A stretch of DNA of 64,000 nucleotides from positions 62,001 through 126,000 of the forward strand of contig CAZPDT010000007.1 in NCBI GenBank assembly GCA_964585545.1, given 5' to 3'. The translations under genes were made by a program, and so were the position numbers. The notes beneath the pieces were generated by a model. That model saw only the letters and a program-made list of their open reading frames with translations. It was not told the origin of the DNA and made no database searches. Positions within the stretch are counted from its first letter, which is position 1. Each line of letters opens with the position of its first letter. Positions 32,681 through 42,432 of this stretch are shown here, in pieces. Source of the DNA: Brumimicrobium sp964585545. Its GTDB lineage: Bacteria > Bacteroidota > Bacteroidia > Flavobacteriales_D > Crocinitomicaceae.

Positions 32681-35305
32681 ATGGAGATTCCAAAAACATA
32701 CGACTCAAGTAAATCAGAAAACAAATGGTATCAGCACTGGTTGGATAAAAACTATTTCCACAGTGAACCAGATGATAGGGAGCCTTTTACAATTGTAATT
32801 CCACCGCCAAACGTAACGGGAGTTTTACACATGGGTCACATGTTGAATAATACCATTCAAGATGTTTTGATTCGACGTGCACGCATGCAAGGTAAAAATG
32901 CGTGTTGGGTGCCGGGAACCGACCATGCTTCGATTGCTACGGAAGCAAAGGTGGTGAATAAACTGCGCAATGAAGGCATTAAAAAATCTGATCTTACAAG
33001 AGATGAATTTATGAAGCATGCCTGGGTATGGAAAGAGAAACATGGTGGTATTATTCTCGACCAATTAAAAAAGTTGGGCGCTTCTTGTGATTGGGAACGC
33101 ACTTCTTTTACCATGGATGAGCGTTACGCTGAATCGGTGATTGATGTCTTTATCGATCTTCACAAGAAGGGTAAAATTTATCGTGGTGTTCGAATGATCA
33201 ACTGGGACCCCGTTGCAAAAACTGCCCTATCTGATGAGGAAGTTATTCACAAAGAAGTGAATTCAAAATTATATTATGTCCGCTATCAAATAGAAGGAAC
33301 AGATGAGGGGGTTATCATTGCCACAACACGACCTGAAACAATTTTGGGAGATACTGCAATTTGTGTTAACCCCAATGATGCACGTTTCGCCAATTTAGTA
33401 GGAAAGAAAGCGATTGTGCCTGTTGTGAACCGTTCGATTCCTATTATTTCAGATGAATATGTAGACATGGAGTTTGGTACGGGTTGTTTAAAAATCACAC
33501 CAGCACATGATGTTAATGACCATGAAATTGGAAAAAGGCACAAGTTAGAAACCATAGATGTTCTCAATGCGGATGGAACGCTCAATAAAAACGGATTGCA
33601 CTATAAAGGGATGGATCGTTTTGAAGCACGGAAGGCCTTTGCTCAAGAATTAGAAGAAAAGAAGTTTCTTGTTAAAACGGAAGACCATATTAATAAATTG
33701 GGTTTTTCTGAAAGAACGGATGCTGTGATTGAGCCACGACTTTCATTGCAATGGTTTGTGGATATGAAAAAGTTATCGCAACCTGCTCTGAATGCAGTTA
33801 TGGACGGTGAGATTAAGTTCTATCCAGACAATATGAAAAACACCTACCGCCACTGGATGCAAAACATTAAAGATTGGTGTATTTCCAGACAATTGTGGTG
33901 GGGACATCGTATTCCAGCTTGGTATTATGGAGAAGGAGAAGATGAATTTGTGGTTGCAAAAACCAAAGAAGAAGCACTAAATTTGGCCAGTGAAAAAGCA
34001 GGGAAAACGATTACTCATGACCAATTAAAACAGGATGAAGATGTTTTGGATACCTGGTTCTCGAGTTGGTTGTGGCCCATTTCTGTTTTTGATGGATTAA
34101 CAAAACCCAACAACAAAGAAATCAATTATTATTATCCAACCAATGATATTGTGACTGCACCAGAAATCATGTTTTTTTGGGTGGCACGAATGATTATTGC
34201 AGGGTACGAATACATGGATAAACTGCCCTTTAAAAACGTATATTATACAGGTATTGTTCGCGATAAATTGGGACGCAAAATGTCTAAATCACTTGGCAAC
34301 TCACCTGATCCAATAAAATTGATGGAAGATTATGGCACTGATGGGGTGCGTGTAGGTATGTTATTGACAACACCTGCTGGGAATGATTTACCCTTCGATA
34401 CCAGCCAAGTAGAACAAGGCCGAAACTTCACCAATAAAATATGGAATGCCTTCCGCTTGTTAAATGCATGGGATGTAGCCGATATTAAACAACCAGAATC
34501 CTCAAAGATTGCTGTCGAATGGTTTGAAAATAAGTTGAATGCAACTTTAAGTCAGATCAATGATCAATTTGATAAATACAGAATTTCAGACGCATTAATG
34601 TTGTCTTATAAATTGGTGTGGGACGATTTCTGTTCTTGGTATCTGGAGATTATAAAACCAGGATATCAACAGCCAATTGATATAAAAACAAAAGAACAAA
34701 CAACAGTATTCTTTGAGCAGTTGATGAAGATAATTCATCCTTTTACACCATTTATTTCTGAGGAAGTGTGGCATCTTTTAAGGGAAAGAAAAGAGGGAGA
34801 GGATATCATTATTGCGCAATGGCCAAAAGTAAAGGAGGTAAATAACAACATTATAGATGAATTTAAAATTGTTGCTGAGGTCATTTCAAACATTCGAAAT
34901 ATTCGAAAGCAGAATAATCTAGCCAATAAAATTGAAATTGACTTAGGGATTGTAAAAAGCAATCAACATCCTGAAAGTATGGATGCAATTTTACGGAAAA
35001 TGGGGAACATCAAAGAGTTGACATACATCAATGAGAAAATGACCAATTCTTTTTCATTTATCGTAAAAAACTCTACTTTTTATATCCCTTTTGGAGATGC
35101 AATTGATACAGAAGCAGAGAAAGCAAAGGTTGAGGAGGAACTGGAATATACCAAAGGATTTTTAAAATCGGTACAGAAAAAATTGGGCAACGAACGATTT
35201 GTAAATAACGCACCAGAACAGGTTGTAAACAGTGAAAAGAAAAAATTAGCCGACGCTGAAGGAAAAATTAAAATTTTAGAAGAGAAGCTGAGTAATTTGG
35301 GATAA
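32681..35305 (+). CDS. valS: valyl-tRNA synthetase
   Basis: 874 aa from ATG 32681 (MEIPKTYDSSKSENKWYQHW); the in-frame region upstream to 32585 is an unlikely hydrophobic extension. Class I synthetase charging tRNA-Val. The HIGH-type motif is PPPNVTGVLHMGH near residue 48, the editing CP1 domain includes TTRPETILGDTAICV, GTDHASIATEAKV precedes it, and KMSKS appears as GRKMSKSLGNSPDP near 532. The C-terminal anticodon-binding part and a coiled-coil tail (KVEEELEYTKGFLKSVQKKL) complete it. It is followed 44 bp later by hutU, probably independent. Confidence 0.97.
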   Translation: MEIPKTYDSSKSENKWYQHWLDKNYFHSEPDDREPFTIVIPPPNVTGVLHMGHMLNNTIQDVLIRRARMQGKNACWVPGTDHASIATEAKVVNKLRNEGIKKSDLTRDEFMKHAWVWKEKHGGIILDQLKKLGASCDWERTSFTMDERYAESVIDVFIDLHKKGKIYRGVRMINWDPVAKTALSDEEVIHKEVNSKLYYVRYQIEGTDEGVIIATTRPETILGDTAICVNPNDARFANLVGKKAIVPVVNRSIPIISDEYVDMEFGTGCLKITPAHDVNDHEIGKRHKLETIDVLNADGTLNKNGLHYKGMDRFEARKAFAQELEEKKFLVKTEDHINKLGFSERTDAVIEPRLSLQWFVDMKKLSQPALNAVMDGEIKFYPDNMKNTYRHWMQNIKDWCISRQLWWGHRIPAWYYGEGEDEFVVAKTKEEALNLASEKAGKTITHDQLKQDEDVLDTWFSSWLWPISVFDGLTKPNNKEINYYYPTNDIVTAPEIMFFWVARMIIAGYEYMDKLPFKNVYYTGIVRDKLGRKMSKSLGNSPDPIKLMEDYGTDGVRVGMLLTTPAGNDLPFDTSQVEQGRNFTNKIWNAFRLLNAWDVADIKQPESSKIAVEWFENKLNATLSQINDQFDKYRISDALMLSYKLVWDDFCSWYLEIIKPGYQQPIDIKTKEQTTVFFEQLMKIIHPFTPFISEEVWHLLRERKEGEDIIIAQWPKVKEVNNNIIDEFKIVAEVISNIRNIRKQNNLANKIEIDLGIVKSNQHPESMDAILRKMGNIKELTYINEKMTNSFSFIVKNSTFYIPFGDAIDTEAEKAKVEEELEYTKGFLKSVQKKLGNERFVNNAPEQVVNSEKKKLADAEGKIKILEEKLSNLG

Positions 35306-35349
35306 ACAAAAGGTATTTCTATTATTTATTGAATAACAAATAAGTACAA

Positions 35350-37350
35350 ATGATGACTTTAGAAGAAATGCAGAAAGACATTCAAGGTGGAATTCCCTCT
35401 AAAATTCCTTCCAAAAAACCTTATGATAATGCGATTAATCATGCGCCAAAACGCAAAAAAATACTTTCTAAAGAAGAAGAAAAGTTAGCATTGAGGAATG
35501 CGTTGCGGTATTTTCCTTCAGAACAACATGCAGAGTTGTTGCCCGAATTTAGAAAGGAATTTGAACAATATGGCAGAATATATATGTACCGTTACCGCCC
35601 AGATTATAAAATGTATGCCAGAAATATTAATGATTATCCTGGAAAGTCGTTGCAAGCCAAATCGATTATGTTGATGATCCAGAATAATTTGGATTATGCT
35701 GTGGCTCAGCATCCCCATGAGCTAATTACTTACGGAGGAAATGGTGCGGTCTTTCAAAACTGGGCACAATACCGTTTAACAATGGAATATTTGTCACAAA
35801 TGACCGACGAACAAACATTGGTGATGTACTCGGGGCATCCAATGGGCTTGTTTCCATCACATAAAGATGCACCTCGTGTTGTTGTGACCAATGGCATGAT
35901 GATTCCCAATTATTCTCAGCCCGATGACTGGGAAAAATTTAATGCTTTGGGTGTTACACAATACGGACAAATGACAGCAGGCTCTTATATGTATATTGGA
36001 CCGCAAGGAATTGTTCATGGAACGACAATCACTGTTTTAAATGCAGGACGAAAAATTGCAAACCACGGAGAAAATTTGACAGGTAAATTATTTTTAACTG
36101 CTGGACTGGGTGGAATGTCTGGAGCACAACCTAAAGCAGGAAATATTGCAGGTTGTATTACAGTTTGTGCTGAGGTCAATCCTGAAGCTGCCCAAAAACG
36201 TCATCAACAAGGATGGGTTGATGAATTAATTTCAGATGTTGATGAATTGGTGACACGTGTAAAACAAGCCAAGGAGCAAAAAGAAGTTGTTTCCATCGCT
36301 TATGTTGGTAACGTGGTAGAAGTTTGGGAGAAATTTGTTGAAGAAGATGTAAAAATCGATTTGGGCTCTGATCAGACGTCATCACATAATCCATATGCTG
36401 GAGGGTATTACCCTGTTTCTTTGTCTTTTGAGGAAGCCAAAGAAATGATGGCGGAGAACCCCGATCAGTTTAAAAAGGAAGTCCACCAATCTTATATCCG
36501 CCATATAGCAGCTATCAATACACACGCCGAGCGGGGAATGTATTTTTTTGATTACGGTAATGCCTTTTTATTAGAAGCTTCAAGGGCAGGAGCAGATGTA
36601 ATGGCAGAAAATGGTGTTGACTTCAAATATCCCTCTTATGTTCAGGATATTATGGGCCCCATGTGTTTTGATTATGGTTTTGGTCCTTTTCGATGGGTTT
36701 GTACTTCAGGGAAGCCAGAAGACCTTCAGAAAACTGATGATTTGGCCTGTAAGGTCTTAGAAAAATTAAAACAAGAAAGTCCTGCGGAGATTCAACAACA
36801 AATGAAAGATAATATCCGATGGATCAAAGGTGCTCAAGAAAATGATTTGGTGGTTGGTTCTCAAGCACGAATTTTATATGCTGATGCAACAGGAAGAATA
36901 GAAATTGCAAAGGCATTCAATGATGCGATTGGTAGAGGAGAGATTGGTCCTGTTGTTCTGGGACGTGATCACCATGATGTATCAGGAACAGATTCACCAT
37001 TCCGAGAAACTTCTAATATTTATGACGGTTCACAATTTACAGCCGATATGGCAATACAAAATGTAATTGGTGATGCTTTTCGTGGTGCAACTTGGGTTTC
37101 TATCCACAATGGTGGTGGTGTTGGATGGGGGGAAGTAATAAATGGTGGATTTGGAATGTTAATCGATGGAACACCAGATGCAGAAAGACGCTTAAAATCA
37201 ATGCTGTATTGGGACGTTAATAACGGGATTGCCAGAAGAAATTGGGCAAGAAATAAAGGAGCTTTAAACACCGCAAAACGAGCCATGAAAGAAAACCCTG
37301 ATTTAAAAATCACTATCCCCAGTTTAGTGGACGACAGTATTTTTGATTGA
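35350..37350 (+). CDS. hutU: urocanate hydratase
   Basis: 666 aa, the longer form seen in Bacteroidota. It adds water to urocanate in histidine degradation with NAD+ as tightly bound electrophile. Seen: YGGNGAVFQNWAQYRLT, TLVMYSGHPMGLFPSH, MTAGSYMYIGPQGIVHGTTI, the Rossmann-like LFLTAGLGGMSGAQPKAG, and the conserved FDYGFGPFRWVCTSG. No other hut gene (hutH, hutI, hutG) is in the window, so it is isolated from the rest of the pathway. It is convergent with lplA, across a repeat-rich gap. Confidence 0.96.
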   Translation: MMTLEEMQKDIQGGIPSKIPSKKPYDNAINHAPKRKKILSKEEEKLALRNALRYFPSEQHAELLPEFRKEFEQYGRIYMYRYRPDYKMYARNINDYPGKSLQAKSIMLMIQNNLDYAVAQHPHELITYGGNGAVFQNWAQYRLTMEYLSQMTDEQTLVMYSGHPMGLFPSHKDAPRVVVTNGMMIPNYSQPDDWEKFNALGVTQYGQMTAGSYMYIGPQGIVHGTTITVLNAGRKIANHGENLTGKLFLTAGLGGMSGAQPKAGNIAGCITVCAEVNPEAAQKRHQQGWVDELISDVDELVTRVKQAKEQKEVVSIAYVGNVVEVWEKFVEEDVKIDLGSDQTSSHNPYAGGYYPVSLSFEEAKEMMAENPDQFKKEVHQSYIRHIAAINTHAERGMYFFDYGNAFLLEASRAGADVMAENGVDFKYPSYVQDIMGPMCFDYGFGPFRWVCTSGKPEDLQKTDDLACKVLEKLKQESPAEIQQQMKDNIRWIKGAQENDLVVGSQARILYADATGRIEIAKAFNDAIGRGEIGPVVLGRDHHDVSGTDSPFRETSNIYDGSQFTADMAIQNVIGDAFRGATWVSIHNGGGVGWGEVINGGFGMLIDGTPDAERRLKSMLYWDVNNGIARRNWARNKGALNTAKRAMKENPDLKITIPSLVDDSIFD

Positions 37351-37463
37351 ATTAGGGAATTAGTCAATTACGAATTAGGGAATTAGTCAATTACGAATTA
37401 GGGAATTAGTTAATTACGAATTTGCAATTGAACCATTCGTAATTGAACCATTCGTAATTGACC
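37349..37463. repeat. tandem and inverted repeats between hutU and lplA
   Basis: Three head-to-tail copies of a 23-bp unit (starting GAATTAGGGAATTAG) at 37349-37371, 37372-37394 and 37395-37417; the third has one substitution. Then two copies of the 15-mer AATTGAACCATTCGT (37426-37440, 37441-37455) and a partial third. The 23-mer's GTCAATTACGAAT is the reverse complement of ATTCGTAATTGAC in the second array, so the arrays can pair into long hairpins. The first unit overlaps the hutU stop. Probable bidirectional terminator or slippage-prone repeat. Confidence 0.8.
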
Positions 37464-37469
37464 AACTTC

Positions 37470-38480
37470 TCACAATTCATCTGGTCCATATACCAAATTG
37501 ATGAATTCTTCTTTCTCTACATTTCCAAAATAGGTGTACAAATCAAATTGATTAAGCGCTTTAGTAATGTCATTTTTCTCATATCGCACACCTTCTAATG
37601 CCTTTTCTATATCTTGTACAGGGTCTTTGCCAAAAAAGTCACCGTAGATTTTTACGTTTTCTATTGTTCCTCCCTTCTTTACTTTGATGCGCAAGTCAAT
37701 AATACCTGCTTTTGGGAAACGCCTTTCTCGTTGTATGTCAAATTTTGGAGACTTCCCATAATTCCATTTCCAACTGCCATATTTTTCCTCTTTTAATCTA
37801 TAAATTGCTTCCCAATCTTCTTTGGTTAATTTGTATGTTTTGAAATTGGGGTCATCAACGTTAATGCCATGCAGAATTAGTGCTTTAAACTCTTCAGTTG
37901 TCATTTTCTTGTCCATGAACTCCGAAATATTGGCAACTCGGGCTCTGGCCGATTTATGACCTTTGGATTTAATTTTTGTCATCTTAACCGTTAATGCTTT
38001 TGAAACCATGCTCAAGTCACTATCCAATAAAAGGGTACCGTGACTAAACATTCTTTTGACTGATGCAAATTGTGCATTCCCCGATATTTTTTTTCCTTCT
38101 ACGACAATATCGTTCCGTCCTTCCGATTCTGCATTGACGCCCATATTTCTCAAGACCTCTACTATTGGAGCAGTAAATTGAGCGAAATTATTGAGTTTCT
38201 TTACGTCATAGTCGGTCATAAAACTAAAGTTCAGGTTGCCAAGATCATGGTATACAGCACCTCCACCTGAGATTCTGCGAACCACCTGTATGTCGTTTTC
38301 CTCACAATATTCTTGATCAATCTCCTCTAAAGTATTTTGATTTCTCCCAATAATGATTGCTGGAGCATTGATGTAAAACAATAAATAGTCCCATCCAGCA
38401 GGTAAATTACGAATGCAATACTCTTCTATTGCAAGATTGGTTTGAGCATCAGTAATGCCTTCGTTATCTATATATATCAT
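37470..38480 (-). CDS. lplA: lipoate--protein ligase
   Basis: 336 aa from ATG 38480 (MIYIDNEGITDAQTNLAIEE). A start 13 codons further up (38519) lies upstream of the predicted transcription start. It attaches lipoate to E2 and H proteins, which links it to the pyruvate dehydrogenase complex whose E1-beta gene is also in the window. Seen: IIGRNQNTLEEID, the RRISGGGAVYHDLGNLNFS core, and ISGNAQFASVKRMFSHGTLL. A C-terminal accessory domain is present, as in LplA rather than LipB. It is monocistronic. Confidence 0.94.
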   Translation of the reverse strand: MIYIDNEGITDAQTNLAIEEYCIRNLPAGWDYLLFYINAPAIIIGRNQNTLEEIDQEYCEENDIQVVRRISGGGAVYHDLGNLNFSFMTDYDVKKLNNFAQFTAPIVEVLRNMGVNAESEGRNDIVVEGKKISGNAQFASVKRMFSHGTLLLDSDLSMVSKALTVKMTKIKSKGHKSARARVANISEFMDKKMTTEEFKALILHGINVDDPNFKTYKLTKEDWEAIYRLKEEKYGSWKWNYGKSPKFDIQRERRFPKAGIIDLRIKVKKGGTIENVKIYGDFFGKDPVQDIEKALEGVRYEKNDITKALNQFDLYTYFGNVEKEEFINLVYGPDEL

Positions 38481-38494
38481 TGTGATTTTTCTTT

Positions 38495-38502
38495 CAAATT
38501 TA
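38495..38502 (-). promoter_or_regulatory. lplA: -7 promoter element (TAAATTTG) of lplA
   Basis: TAAATTTG on the minus strand, 14 bp upstream of ATG 38480; this supports that start. No clear -33 TTG. Confidence 0.5.
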
Positions 38503-38826
38503 CAAAATATGGCATTCATTTAGAAATTAACTTGACGATTATTTAATGGGTTTATAAGAATTATTGTAGGGGAGAATGAAAGGAGTGTTATCGTGAACAT
38601 TGAGAAGATAGGAAACATCTAAAAGCTATATGTAAATTCAGTAATAGATTGAGAAAAAATTGAGTTTATAACCTTATTAATTAAAACTTTTTTGAGCAGT
38701 ATAGTTGTGAAAATTTTGCGGCTCATGCTTGTATATTGGATGCAAGAAAAAAATAAACAAAAAAAAGATGCTCTATTTTATAGTGCATTCATTATCTTTA
38801 CTTTCCTTTTATTAAATTAAACAAAA
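38503..38826. other. divergent intergenic region, lplA and lysA
   Basis: About 320 bp of AT-rich DNA without a supported frame. TATCTTTA (38793-38800) is a likely -7 box for lysA, 26 bp before its ATG. An imperfect CTTG/CAAG dyad at about 38728-38746 is the only other structure seen. Confidence 0.4.
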
Positions 38827-40038
38827 ATGAAAATAGATTACATCCAATTAGCAGAGAAATATCAGACCCCATTGTATGTTTATGATGGCAATAAGATTGA
38901 GGAAAAATATAAGACCTTTAAATCTGCTTTCGATGTAAAAAATTTTAAAATACATTATGCAGTAAAAGCTCTTTCCAATATTAGTATCTTACAATTACTA
39001 AGAAAATTGGGGGCAGGGTTAGACTGTGTTTCAATCAATGAAGTTCATTTGGGACTAAAAGCAGGGTATCTTCCTGAAGACATTATCTTTACCCCTAATG
39101 GAGTAGGTTTTGAAGAATATAAAACAGCCATAAAATTAGGTGTACATATAACTGTTGAAAATATCTCAATTTTAGAAAAACTAGGACAGTACTATCAGGA
39201 TACTCCTATCTTTATACGGTTAAATCCCCACCTTACTGCTGGTGGAAACAGCAAAATAAGAGTGGGTCAAATTGATTCTAAATTTGGGATTTCAATTCAT
39301 CAAATTCCCATTGTTCAACGCATCGTAAAAAAATACAAAATAAATGTAGAAGGTCTCCATATTCACACCGGGTCAGACATCATAGATACCGATATTTTTC
39401 ATCGTGTAGCAACGCTTATTTTTTCTATTGCCGACGATTTTGAGAACATTAAGTCAATTGATTTCGGAAGTGGCTTTAAGGTCAAGTATAAAGACAATGA
39501 TTTAGAAACGGATATTAAAGCAGTAGGAAAACGATTCAGCAAAGATTTCAATGCCTATTGTAAAAAACGAAAGAAGGATCTTATTTTACGGTTTGAACCT
39601 GGAAAATATTTGGTAAGTGAAGCTGGCTCATTTTTAAGTAAAGTCAATGTAGTAAAACAAACAACGGCTTGCACTTTTGCAGGAATGGATACAGGGTTTA
39701 ATCATCTTATTCGACCAATGTTTTATAATGCCTTTCACGAGATCGAAAATATTTCCAATCTAAAGGGAGAAAAGAAAATGTATTCTATTGTAGGCTATAT
39801 ATGTGAGTCTGATACTTTTGCAGAGGATAGAGTTTTGAATAACGTTAGAGAAAATGATATTCTACGATTTAAAAATGCAGGTGCTTATTGCTTTACAATG
39901 TCTTCCAATTTTAACTCAAGATTGCGTCCGCCAGAAGTGCTTTGTTACAATGGGAAAGACTATTTAATAAGACAAAGGGAGGATTTTGATTATTTATTGC
40001 ATAATCAACTAAAACCAGATATAGAAGGCTTGGACTAG
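38827..40038 (+). CDS. lysA: diaminopimelate decarboxylase
   Basis: 403 aa, fold-III PLP decarboxylase making L-lysine from meso-diaminopimelate. The PLP lysine is Lys47 (HYAVKALSN). HIHTGSDI and the glycine-rich DFGSGFKVKY bind the phosphate. FEPGKYLVSEAG and the C-terminal CESDTFAEDR supply the catalytic Cys and substrate contacts; this CESDxF motif separates it from carboxynorspermidine and ornithine decarboxylases. It is monocistronic. Cytoplasmic. Confidence 0.93.
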   Translation: MKIDYIQLAEKYQTPLYVYDGNKIEEKYKTFKSAFDVKNFKIHYAVKALSNISILQLLRKLGAGLDCVSINEVHLGLKAGYLPEDIIFTPNGVGFEEYKTAIKLGVHITVENISILEKLGQYYQDTPIFIRLNPHLTAGGNSKIRVGQIDSKFGISIHQIPIVQRIVKKYKINVEGLHIHTGSDIIDTDIFHRVATLIFSIADDFENIKSIDFGSGFKVKYKDNDLETDIKAVGKRFSKDFNAYCKKRKKDLILRFEPGKYLVSEAGSFLSKVNVVKQTTACTFAGMDTGFNHLIRPMFYNAFHEIENISNLKGEKKMYSIVGYICESDTFAEDRVLNNVRENDILRFKNAGAYCFTMSSNFNSRLRPPEVLCYNGKDYLIRQREDFDYLLHNQLKPDIEGLD

Positions 40039-40100
40039 TTGTTTGGTGAATACGTATTCCCTGTGCGGTTGAATCTGCCAGTCCTTTTGACAAACAGTTT

Positions 40101-40108
40101 TATATTTG
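40101..40108 (+). promoter_or_regulatory. -7 promoter element (TATATTTG) of the M3 peptidase gene
   Basis: TATATTTG, 61 bp upstream of the ATG. A TTG exists only 11 bp before it, too close to be the -33 box. Confidence 0.4.
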
Positions 40109-40169
40109 ACCTTTCTTAAAATTTTTGTAATTTCGAATTCTTGTAAATACTTATAAAAAAATTAAAAGA

Positions 40170-42323
40170 ATGAAACGTATAACAATAATTCCTTTGTGTG
40201 CTTTATTGGCTCTATCGGTTTCTTGTAACAATCAAGAAGAGAAGAAGGATACAAAGTCCGAAAATGAAGCAACAAAAATTTCGCCAGACAATCCTTTTTT
40301 AAAAGCAAGTACACTCGATTTTCAAACAGCTGATTTTTCAAAGATCAAAACGTCTGACTTCTTGCCAGCATTTAATGAGGGTATTCGTCAGAAAATGAAT
40401 GAAATCAATGATATTGTCCAAAATAAAGACAGTGCAACATTTGAAAATACATTGGTTGCATTAGAAAAAAGTGGTCAAATGTTATCAAGAGTTCAGGGGG
40501 TGTTTTACTTATTGTCGAGCGCTAATACCAATGATTCCATCCAAAATATTGAAGAAGAAATCTCTCCTAAATTGGCAGGATTAAAAGATGCTGTTTATTT
40601 AAATGATACGATTTTTCAAAAGGTGAAAAGTATTTATAATCAACGGGAAAATTTGAATCTGGATGCTGAGTCAAAACGATTGGTCGAATATTATTACCAG
40701 CAATTCATCAAGGCAGGGGCTGAATTATCTGCTGCGCGAAAAGAGAAAATGAAGAAATTGAATCAAGAGGAAGCATCTTTAACGACAAAATTTTCAAACA
40801 AGCTCATTGCAGCAGCAAAAAACGGTGCATATACCACAAATAATATTGAGGATTTAGAAGGAATGTCAGACGGAGATATTGCAGCAGCACAAAAAAGAGC
40901 TGAAGATGCAGATAAAGATGCAGAATATTTAATTCCACTCTCCAACACAACCCAACAACCCGTCTTTACAGATTTAAACAACAGGGAAACACGTCATCAA
41001 ATTTTTGAAAACTCATGGAATAGAGCCGAAAAAAACGATGAAAATGATACCCGGAAAACGATTCTTCGGATTGCCGAAATTCGAGCTCAGAAAGCGCAAT
41101 TGTTGGGCTTTGATTCCTATGCTGCCTGGAAGCTTCAAGACCAAATGGCAAAAAAACCTGAAGCCGTATATGATCTTTTTGCTCAGTTGGCACCAGCAGC
41201 AATAAAAAGTGCAAAGGCGGAAGGAAAGGCGCTACAAGAATTAATTGAAGCAAAAGGTGATGATGTTGATTTGAAGTCATGGGACTGGAATTATTATTCT
41301 GAAAAGCTACGCAAGCAAAAATATGATTTGGATGAAGATCAAATCAAGCCTTATTTTGTTTTAGATAGTGTTTTAGAAAATGGAGTGTTCTTTGCTGCCC
41401 ATCAACTCTATGGCTTAACGTTTAAAGAGAGGATGGATTTGCCTGTTTATCAAGAAGATGTTCGTGTATTTGAAGTTCACGATGAGGACGGTTCAACAAT
41501 AGGACTTTTCTACTCAGATTACTTTAAAAGAGACAATAAAAGTGGTGGTGCCTGGATGTCAAATATTGTAGAGCAATCTAAATTATTAGGTACAAAGCCT
41601 GTGATATACAACGTTTGTAATTTTACCAAGCCTGCGGAAGGAGAACCGGCTTTAATTTCCTGGGATGATGTAACAACATTGTTCCACGAATTTGGCCATG
41701 CACTCCATGGTTTTTTCGCCAATCAAATGTATCCAAGCATCTCTGGAACAGCAACTCCTCGAGATTTTGTCGAGTTTCCTTCTCAGTTTAATGAGCATTG
41801 GGCAATGAATGAAAAAGTATTTAAAAATTATGCGGTACATTATAAAACAGGAAAACCAATGCCACAAGAGTTGGTAAACAAGATTAAGAAAGCAGCTACA
41901 TTTAACCAAGGGTATATGTTGACTGAATTGTTGGCAGCTGCAGCTCTAGATATGCAGTGGCATACTATTGCTCCCGATCAAAAAGTTGAAGATGTAGATG
42001 TGTTTGAGAGAAAAGCATTGGAGAATTCAGGTTTGTTCCTAGAAACAGTTCCTCCACGTTACCGTTCAACTTATTTTCTCCATATTTGGGGAAATGGCTA
42101 TTCAGCTGGGTATTACGCTTACCTTTGGACTGAAATGTTGGATGATGATGCCTTCAATTGGTTTGAAAATAATGGGGGAATGACAAGAGAAAATGGTCAA
42201 CGTTTTAGAGATGAGATTTTATCAATTGGAAACACAAAGGATTTAGCAAAAGCTTATCGTGATTTTGTGGGACACGACCCAAGTATAGAACCAATGTTGA
42301 AAGACAGAGGACTTTTAAAATAG
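40170..42323 (+). CDS. M3 family metallopeptidase (Dcp-like), lipoprotein
   Basis: 717 aa. The N-terminal signal peptide has a lipobox (SVSC, Cys19), so the enzyme is anchored in the envelope. The zinc motif is HEFGH near residues 507-511 (TLFHEFGHALHGFF) with the third ligand Glu in the following PSQFNEHWA helix. The Dcp-specific substrate region YRSTYFLHIWGNGYSAGYYAYLW is present. This fits peptidyl-dipeptidase Dcp, which removes dipeptides from the C-terminus of oligopeptides; its lipoprotein signal is typical of Bacteroidota. It is followed by a strong terminator. Confidence 0.94.
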   Translation: MKRITIIPLCALLALSVSCNNQEEKKDTKSENEATKISPDNPFLKASTLDFQTADFSKIKTSDFLPAFNEGIRQKMNEINDIVQNKDSATFENTLVALEKSGQMLSRVQGVFYLLSSANTNDSIQNIEEEISPKLAGLKDAVYLNDTIFQKVKSIYNQRENLNLDAESKRLVEYYYQQFIKAGAELSAARKEKMKKLNQEEASLTTKFSNKLIAAAKNGAYTTNNIEDLEGMSDGDIAAAQKRAEDADKDAEYLIPLSNTTQQPVFTDLNNRETRHQIFENSWNRAEKNDENDTRKTILRIAEIRAQKAQLLGFDSYAAWKLQDQMAKKPEAVYDLFAQLAPAAIKSAKAEGKALQELIEAKGDDVDLKSWDWNYYSEKLRKQKYDLDEDQIKPYFVLDSVLENGVFFAAHQLYGLTFKERMDLPVYQEDVRVFEVHDEDGSTIGLFYSDYFKRDNKSGGAWMSNIVEQSKLLGTKPVIYNVCNFTKPAEGEPALISWDDVTTLFHEFGHALHGFFANQMYPSISGTATPRDFVEFPSQFNEHWAMNEKVFKNYAVHYKTGKPMPQELVNKIKKAATFNQGYMLTELLAAAALDMQWHTIAPDQKVEDVDVFERKALENSGLFLETVPPRYRSTYFLHIWGNGYSAGYYAYLWTEMLDDDAFNWFENNGGMTRENGQRFRDEILSIGNTKDLAKAYRDFVGHDPSIEPMLKDRGLLK

Positions 42324-42350
42324 ATCCTGAATTAAAAACATCTGTAAATA

Positions 42351-42387
42351 GGAAAGCGATTATTTTATGGCTTTCCTTTTTTTTTTT
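42351..42387 (+). terminator. rho-independent terminator after the M3 peptidase gene
   Basis: GGAAAGC (42351-42357) and GCTTTCC (42370-42376) form an exact 7-bp stem, immediately followed by 11 T (42377-42387). Located 28 bp after the stop codon. Confidence 0.88.
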
Positions 42388-42432
42388 AAGATTTATTTTT
42401 CTAATTTAGTAGAAATCATATTCTTTTTTATT

